In this document: positions 58,782 through 64,000 of the stretch, in pieces
How the letters are laid out: each line of letters starts with the position of its first letter
Numbering within the stretch: position 1 is the stretch's first letter
Assembly (NCBI RefSeq): GCF_000499385.1
Contig: NW_013651698.1
Coordinates: 44,102-108,101 of the forward strand
DNA from: Eimeria necatrix
Lineage: Eukaryota > Apicomplexa > Conoidasida > Eucoccidiorida > Eimeriidae
Direction: 5' to 3'
DNA: 64,000 nucleotides
Position numbers and translations under genes: made by a program
The notes under the pieces: model-generated
What the model saw: only the letters and a program-made list of their open reading frames with translations
Databases searched by the model: none
What the model was told of the DNA's origin: nothing

Positions 58782-58924
58782 CCATCCAATTTGCTGCTGC
58801 TGCAGGCAGTTTGCTTCAAGAAGCTGAAGAGCTAGCAGCAGAAGTCTTGGGCTCCTCAGGTGTCTCCGCAGCTGCTGCAGCCCCCAGCCTGAGTGCAGCA
58901 CGCAGCAGCAGCAAGCAGCAATAA
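51531..58924 (+). CDS. M3 (PepF/oligoendopeptidase F-like) family protein with degenerate zinc site, 12 exons
   Basis: PepF enzymes are zinc oligopeptidases. Exons: 51531-51587, 51840-51855, 52148-52436, 52644-53165, 53387-53483, 54023-54172, 54568-54856, 55880-56034, 56772-56837, 57070-57146, 57759-58537, 58806-58924; phase is kept throughout, 871 residues. Exon 1 is signal-like (MQQQ, leucine run, SSLVLQ). PepF landmarks: TISLAAAQQAMQHPSQAVRK, FYALKKQLL, WSAAVSLVQQAF, KRPGNF, IIRQISYDRFE, LVHEARQEGLLF, EPFSVYLYALG. Where the family has HExGH this protein has R-E-T-T-Y (471-475), and the Glu ligand of the AETAS region is Ala (GAAAS, 498). It should therefore not bind zinc normally and may be a pseudopeptidase. 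A Gly/Pro-rich insertion from GGGGCCCC repeats and a poly-Gln run lie in exon 11. Intron 9 has a GC donor. Exon 1 and the 54856/55880 junction are the least certain parts. Confidence 0.83.
51975..52048 (+). pseudogene. duplicated head of exon 3 of the M3 homologue
   Basis: The 74 bp are identical to 52122-52195, which spans the real acceptor and first 48 bases of exon 3. The copy has the same GCGCTAG acceptor (exon-like part from 52001) and then breaks off after CACAAAG into degenerate telomere-like sequence. The offset is 147 bp, exactly 21 heptamer units. The copy lies in intron 2 and would give a truncated product if used. Confidence 0.9.
52701..52714. repeat. GGTGT-N4-ACACC element inside exon 4 of the M3 homologue
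   Basis: The sequence is GGTGTCTGTACACC and encodes WVSVHLK, a different peptide from the other coding copies, so it is not a shared protein motif. Confidence 0.6.
53571..53777 (+). repeat. polypyrimidine tract, T-rich
   Basis: Nearly pure TTTTT(C/G)TC-type sequence on the sense strand in intron 5 of the M3 homologue. It is about 200 bp long and is followed directly by the 10-bp telomere-derived repeats. Confidence 0.85.
53778..54008 (+). repeat. 10-bp derived telomere-like array AAACCCTCGT/C
   Basis: About 23 units of a decamer AAACCCTCGT or AAACCCTCGC (some AAACCCTCTT) form one block. The unit is the CCCTAAA heptamer extended by three bases. It ends just before the acceptor of exon 6 (54023). 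Confidence 0.9.
54175..54269 (+). repeat. long CTG array with interspersed TTG
   Basis: About 31 triplets of CTG with a few TTG lie straight after the exon 6 donor of the M3 homologue, followed by a GATGATG-type patch and more CTG up to the acceptor at 54567. Confidence 0.9.
54861..55330 (+). repeat. 470-bp polypyrimidine tract
   Basis: Almost uninterrupted T-rich pyrimidine sequence on the sense strand of intron 7 of the M3 homologue, made of TTTTTGTC, TTTTTCTT and similar words. It contains no stop codon over long stretches only because of this composition, so the long open frame across it is not coding. Confidence 0.85.
55707..55775 (+). pseudogene. duplicated head of exon 8 of the M3 homologue
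   Basis: This copy resembles 55870-55938, including the GCAG acceptor and the first 55 bases of exon 8. The three differences are all C here and T in the exon. The exon-like part starts at 55717, 163 bp before the real one at 55880, and diverges after CTCGCGTGGGC. Using it would end the protein within about 30 codons. Telomere-like arrays flank both copies. Confidence 0.85.
56041..56770 (+). repeat. 730-bp T-rich polypyrimidine intron
   Basis: Intron 8 of the M3 homologue is almost entirely TTTTT-rich pyrimidine words, with scattered CTTTT and TTTCAT repeats (an ATTTC run at 56670-56720). It ends at TTCCCGCAG before exon 9. Confidence 0.85.
57331..57452. repeat. AGCT/CTAG tetranucleotide-rich stretch
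   Basis: Repeated GCTAGCTAGCTAG and AGCTAGCTA words, self-complementary, interrupted by a short unique stretch and a CTG patch, in intron 10 of the M3 homologue. Several halves can pair with each other. Confidence 0.8.
57541..57712. repeat. G/C-only minisatellite GGGGGCCCCCAGGGGCCCCCT
   Basis: Alternating G-runs and C-runs in a unit of about 21 bp, each unit an inverted repeat, in intron 10 of the M3 homologue just before exon 11. The same type of sequence is translated in exon 11 at 57905-58195. Confidence 0.88.
57905..58195 (+). repeat. translated GGGGCCCC-type repeats, Gly/Pro/Ala insertion
   Basis: Within exon 11 of the M3 homologue the sequence becomes almost only G-runs and C-runs, coding for about 95 residues of Gly, Pro, Ala and a few Arg. 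It interrupts the conserved C-terminal helix region of PepF between ELMASRLAG and LTELFLILAEFGG. Confidence 0.85.
58542..58555. repeat. palindrome GGTGTACGTACACC at a 5' splice site
   Basis: The perfect palindrome extends to 18 bp (58540-58557) and begins three bases into the GT donor of the last intron of the M3 homologue. Confidence 0.8.
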
Positions 58925-59065
58925 AGCCCATTTGCTGCTGCTGCTACCTCCGCTGCTGCTGCTGCTGCTGCTGCTCTCTTTGTCTGTGTCTCCAGCGGCG
59001 CTCTGCGTGGGAGCAGCATGCAGCAGCAGCAAGCAGAAATGACGCGCAAATGCCGCTGCTGCTGC

Positions 59066-59097
<32 letters not shown>

Positions 59098-59866
59098 CTT
59101 TTGTCCCCTCTTCTGTGGGGCTTCTTTGCTGCTGCTGCTGCTGCTGCTGCTGTTGTGGCCGAGAGGGCCAGCAGCAAGTCGCCAGTGTGCATGCATATTG
59201 TCTTTGAAGTTGTGTCTTCAGACCAAACAAATTCTCAAAAACTTAATTTCTTTATCAGCACTTCCACAAACTCAATTTAAAAATAAATAAAAATAAATAA
59301 AATGCATTTAATCAAATAAGTACCTTTTTCCTTTTTGCATGCATTGTATTTCGTTTTGCAAGAAAAAACTTTTTACTTTTAATTTAATTTTTTTCAATTC
59401 AATTTAATTTAATTTAATTTAATTTAATTCAATTCAATTCTTCGCTGCAGGTGTTTGCTGGTCAGGTGTACGTACACCTGCTTGCTGCTCTGGTGTACGT
59501 ACACCTGGGAAAGCTGCACACTGGTGCATGCAAAAAATAAAAACGGAAAAAAATTAAATAAAAAATTTTGCAATTTTAAAAAATTGCAAATAAAGAAAAA
59601 TAGAAAATATAAAAGAGACTTTTAGTGGCATTTTAAAAATGTTTTTTTGCTTTTTTGCTGCAAAGCATGCAAAGAAATGTTTTGAAAAGAAATACTTTTT
59701 TGAAATTCAAAAATTCCTTTTTAATGCATTAAAGGACTTTTTGCATTTTTGCAAATAATTCAATTCGGCCAAGTTTGAATAAATACATTTTATTTGATGT
59801 TCGCGCTGATTTCCTTGCTGCAGCAACAGCTGCTGCTGCTGCTGCTGTTGCTGCTGGTGTTGCTGC

Positions 59867-59898
<32 letters not shown>

Positions 59899-60924
59899 TT
59901 GCTGCTGCCGATTATGATAGAAAGGGCTGCGACTCTGCACACAACGGCAGCCGCTGCAGCTGCAGGCCAGCTGCGATATGAAACCCTAGTTTAGGGTTTA
60001 GGGTTTGAGAAGGCATTGCTGCAGCATCTGGACTAGAAGCTGCCGCAGCTCCAGCTCGCTGCTGCTGCTGGTCTTATGCTGGAGCAGCAGCAAGACAATC
60101 TGCTGCTGCTGCTGTCTGTGCTGCTGCTGCTGTTGCTGTTGCCTGTGCTGCTGCTGCTCCTGCTGCTGTTGTCTGCGCTGCTGCTGCTGCTGCACTCGCT
60201 GCTGCAGGCCATGTTGCTGCGGCAGTATCAGTAGCCACTCCTGAACCCTAAACCCTAAACCCTAAACCCTTCATTCATTCTAAACCCTAGCCTCGCTGTC
60301 CTAAACCCTAAACCGCCGACTCATTCAGTAGTAGCTAAACCCTCGCCTCGACTTCGTAACCCTAAACCCTCGCAAACCCTCGAAATAATTTATTTTTCAT
60401 TTATTGTTTTTATCATTTAAATTAATTTTTTTTCCATTTATTTATTTTGTTTAATTTATTGGGTGGGCGAAGAAGGCCAGTGCAGCAGCCCTCAGCCACG
60501 CTTGCGAGCAGCCGCTGCTCAAAACCCTGTTTTAGGGTTTAGGGTTTAGGGTTTAGGGTTTAGGGTGTAGAGTTTTGGAATCTGTGAAGAAAGTAAAGCT
60601 CATGTTGAAACAAAACACTAATGAATGAGGGTTTAGAGTTTATCTGCCCAGCAAAAGACCAGCCCAGCCCCTTGTCGGGGGTGGGGCCCCTGGACGCTAA
60701 ACCCTAAACCCTAATGCCTAAACCCTAAACCCTAGACTATAAACCCTATACCCTAAACCACAAACCGTAAACCCTAACCCCTAATTTTTTTGCGGTTGCT
60801 TCTTCAGTGTAGACAGGGCATTCGGCGTTTCGCCGACAAATGTCTCTGTCTCCTCACTAGCTCCCAGTGCCTAAACCCTAAACCCTAAACCCTAAACCCT
60901 AAACCCTAAACCCTAAACCCTAAG
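58925..60924. other. intergenic: CTG arrays, A/T-rich island, telomere-like units
   Basis: 58925-59170 is CTG/CAG repeat. 59270-59790 is a strongly A/T-rich island with TTTAA and AATTC words. 59810-60235 is CTG repeat again; a minus-strand end ELRQLLVQMLQQCLLKP before a stop at about 59998 could be the last exon of an unknown gene. 60240-60920 holds scattered CCCTAAA and TTTAGGG units, ending in a seven-unit CCCTAAA run directly before the ankyrin-gene ATG. Confidence 0.5.
59465..59505. repeat. two GGTGTACGTACACC palindromes 27 bp apart
   Basis: Perfect copies lie at 59465-59478 and 59492-59505, separated by TGCTTGCTGCTCT. They sit at the left part of the A/T-rich island between the M3 homologue and the ankyrin gene. 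Confidence 0.85.
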
Positions 60925-61204
60925 ATGACAGAGGCACTGGCAAAAGCCGTGCTGCGGGGAGATGCGGGTGCAGTCAAGAGACTGCTGGAGGAGGGGGCGG
61001 ATCCCTCAGCGCTCAACAAGAAGGGCAGTGAGACAGAGCAGCAGCAGCAGCAGCTGCAGCAGCAGCAGCAGCAGCAGCAGCAATAGAGACAGCAGGGGTC
61101 AGCAGCAGCAGCAGCAGCAGCAGTAAGGAGCTGGGGAGAGAGCCTCGGGAGACAGGAACACGCCATCAACCGCAGCAGAGAATGCGTCATCTTTGCCCTA
61201 ATTC

Positions 61205-61268
<64 letters not shown>

Positions 61269-62133
61269 TCTGCAGTGTCTGCGCTGCACATTGCTGCTCG
61301 AGAAGGTGACTCAGACGTTTTGGCAGTGGTGCTGGAGTCCCCTGCTGTTTTTATCAATGCGCCAGATGTGAGTTGCTGCTGCTGCAGCAGCAGCAGCAGC
61401 TGCTGCTGCTGCAGCAGCAGCTGCTGCTGCTGCTACCTCGCTGCTGCTGCCTTTGCTGCTGCTGCTTCTGTTTAAGCCTGGTGTGCGCTGCAGCAGAGGG
61501 CTGGGGGGCGGGAAGGGAAAGCGCAGGCCTTAGGATCTGCTGCTGCTGGCCCTGGTGTTGCTGCTGCTGACCCTGCTGCTGCTGCTGCTGCTGTGCTAGA
61601 GCTGCAGCAGCAGTTGCTGCTGCTGCTGCTGCTCATGTGCTGCAGAGAGACAGCGGGTTTACTGCTCTGCTGCATGCGGTCGCGGGCTGCCGAGGAGACC
61701 CTGCAATCGTTAGACAAGGTTTGTTGCTGCTGCAGCTGCTGCTACAGCTGCTGCTGCAGCTGCTGCTGCAGCAGCAGCTGCTGTTGGTCCTGCTGCTGCT
61801 CTTTCGCTGCTGTAGCTACGACGGAAGCAGCAGCTGCAGCAGCAGCTGCTGCAGCCTTGTTTGTGCTGCCAGCTAAAGGGCTCCCGCAGAAGCAGCAGCT
61901 GGCAGCAGCAGCAGTGCAGCTGTAGCCACTCTTGAAGCAACAGCAGCAGCAGCACCTGCTGCAGCAGCTGCTGCTACTGCTGCTGCTGCACCTTCTACTG
62001 AAGTTGCTGCTGCTGCAGCTGCCATTGCTGCTGCTTCTACGGCCGCCACTGCTGCAGCTGCTTCTGCTGTTGTTGCTGTTACTGCAGCTTCTACTATTGT
62101 TGGCGCAGCTGCCACTGCTCCAGCTGCTGCTGG

Positions 62134-62164
<31 letters not shown>

Positions 62165-62320
62165 GCTGCTGCTGCTGCTGTTGCCGCTGCTGCTGCTGCA
62201 GCCGGATCGTGTTTGTGCTGCTGCGGCTTCCTTTTCAGTTTTGTGTGTCAAGGGCTGCGACATCGCAGCAGCAGACAAAGAGAAAAATAATGTGCGTCTG
62301 CTGCAGCAGCTGCTGTTTTG

Positions 62321-62374
<54 letters not shown>

Positions 62375-62841
62375 TAGCCTGCTGTCAGCTGCTGCTTCGC
62401 TGCGTCTGTTTGCTGCTGCAGGCGCTGCACTGGGCTGCCAGTGAGCTTGCTTTGGCTCCCGGCTTCACTGCTGCTGTTGCTGCTGCAGTTGCTACTGCTG
62501 CTGCAGTTGCTGCTGCTGCAGTTGCTGCTGGTAACTTCCATTCGAGGCTGCTGCTGGTGCACCTTGTGCTGCTGTTGCTGCTGCTGCTGCTGCAGCGCTT
62601 GGCCAGACAGAGGTTGTGGCTTTGCTGCTCAATAGAGGCGCTCCTCGCGAAGCAACAAATGCTGCCGGCGGTGCGTTACTGCTGCCGCTGCTGCTGCTGC
62701 TGCTGCTGCCGCTGCTGCTGCTGCTGCTGCCGCTGCTGCTGCTGCTGCACAGCCACAAGTTTTCCGCCATTGCAGTCTGCTCTCTCTCCTCGCTGCTCTT
62801 GTTGCCGCCGGGGGCCGTCGCGGCGTAACTGCAGCTGATCA

Positions 62842-62882
<41 letters not shown>

Positions 62883-63007
62883 TGCGCAGACACTGCGTTC
62901 CACTTGGCTCTCAAAGAGGGAAATGAAGAAGCTGCGCTGCTGCTGCTGCAGCGGGGGGCCTCGCCCAACGCCAAAGACGCGCAGGGCTGCACACCCCTGT
63001 CAGTCCC

Positions 63008-63049
<42 letters not shown>

Positions 63050-63186
63050 GCGGCTTTCGCTGCTGCTGCTGTTGATGCTGCAGCAGCACAAGTAGCACTG
63101 AAAGTAGCTGTGGCAGCAGCAGCAGCAGCGATGGCAGGAGACTAGTTGTGTGAGCTTGCACTGGCACCGCGACAGACGGCAGCCGA

Positions 63187-63232
<46 letters not shown>

Positions 63233-63376
63233 TGTGTTTGCTGCTGCAGTCACCTCGCACTGGCCAACCGGCTGCTTGCTGCTTCTCTGGAAATCCTGAA
63301 AAGCACAAAGCTGGACATCGAAGCCTGCGCAGACCACGAGGGCAACACGCCGATGCATGTTGCTGCTGAGGAGGTC

Positions 63377-63426
<50 letters not shown>

Positions 63427-63678
63427 CTGCCCCTGCTGCTGCTGCTGCTGCTCTCGCGGGTGTTGGTGTAGCTGGTGCGGCTGTTACTTGCTGCAGAGGA
63501 GGTGGCTGCTGCTGCTGCTGCTGCTGCTCTTCGTATCGTTGCTGCTGCTGCTGCTGCTGCTGCTCTTCGTATCGCTGCTGCTGCTGCTTTCTTGGACTGC
63601 AGCAGCTGCGGCTGCTCCGACGTTTCTTCTGGCCCTTGCTGCCGCCCCCCTTGCTGCTGTGCACTCTGGATTTGCGAT

Positions 63679-63720
<42 letters not shown>

Positions 63721-63937
63721 AGGGCTTGAGCAGCATTATGAAGGCACTTGAAGAGAAAGGCTTCTCTATGGAGACGCCTAATTTGGCAGGTATGCAGCAG
63801 CAGATAAGCAGCAGCAGAAAGCGCAGCAGCAGCAGCAGCGCAGCAGCAGCAAACGCAGCAAGAGCAGCAGCAGCATTCTCCTGTGTTCAGGTGTGACCCC
63901 TGCGGCAATTATCGAAATGCGGAAGCGTCAGCAAGAA
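60925..63937 (+). CDS. ankyrin-repeat protein, 10 exons visible, continues off the right edge
   Basis: Exons: 60925-61027, 61276-61367, 61646-61718, 62239-62291, 62422-62440, 62596-62670, 62890-62998, 63250-63373, 63723-63789, 63891-63937; the last ends in a GTGAGC donor, so the gene goes on. Phase is kept throughout. The start MTEALAKAVLRGDAGAVKRL is itself an ankyrin helix pair. At least seven repeats follow, with signatures MSALHIAAREGD, FTALLHAVAG, ALHWAATLGQTEVVALLL, DTAFHLALKEGNEEAALLLL, CTPLHLALANR and NTPMHVAAEE. Ankyrin repeats mediate protein binding; no catalytic domain is visible in the part seen. Introns are CTG arrays, and six of the nine acceptors read ...CTGCAG. Exon 5 is a 19-nt microexon. 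The complete protein could carry another domain at its C-terminus. Confidence 0.86.
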
Positions 63938-64000
63938 GTGAGCTTATGGAGCTTCTTGCTGCTGCTGCTGCTGCTGCTGCTGTTGCATCTGCTGCTGTCC

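Overview
This window is nuclear DNA of an apicomplexan parasite, almost certainly an Eimeria species (E. tenella or a close relative). Three things point there. First, CAG/CTG trinucleotide arrays occur everywhere, in introns and in exons, where they encode runs of Ala, Gln, Ser, Leu or Cys. Second, there are hundreds of telomere-like TTTAGGG/CCCTAAA units inside the chromosome. Third, there is a tandem cluster of rhoptry-kinase (ROPK) genes with signal peptides. The alternation of repeat-rich blocks (about 1-6400, 19100-39700, 43700-64000) and repeat-poor blocks (about 6400-19000 and 39700-43700) matches the known R/P segmentation of Eimeria chromosomes.

Layout, left to right: a GAA1-like GPI-transamidase subunit (minus, runs off the left edge); an unrecognised secreted-protein gene (plus, 4156-5765); a short tandem repeat and telomere-like arrays; a repeat-poor block with three head-to-tail single-exon ROPK genes (minus, 8525-10126, 11909-13918, 15716-17548); a CAG-rich block with the GPN-loop GTPase GPN3 (minus, 20422-21617); eIF3 subunit d (plus, 12 exons, 23056-28300); a large cullin full of amino-acid repeats (minus, 29058-38156); a gene-empty repeat-poor block; eIF3 subunit b (plus, 15 exons, 44390-50351); an M3/PepF-type oligopeptidase homologue with a degenerate metal site (plus, 12 exons, 51531-58924); and an ankyrin-repeat protein (plus, 60925 to beyond the right edge).

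The exon models for eIF3d, eIF3b, GPN3, the M3 homologue and the ankyrin gene were built by hand from family homology plus GT/AG sites. Reading phase is preserved across every junction. The cullin model is phase-consistent over its C-terminal third and approximate elsewhere. The genes are not an operon. They cover translation initiation (eIF3b, eIF3d), ubiquitin ligation (cullin), RNA polymerase assembly (GPN3), GPI anchoring (GAA1) and host interaction (ROPKs).

Most notable observations: every eIF3b intron holds telomere-like repeats, most introns have one array near each splice site around a unique core, and 12 of 14 are 197-233 bp long; many 3' splice sites in the CAG-rich genes are the end of a CTG array, read as (CTG)nCAG; a palindromic motif GGTGT-N4-ACACC occurs ten times; the M3 peptidase homologue has lost all three zinc ligands and starts with a signal-like peptide; and two exon heads are duplicated inside repeat arrays.
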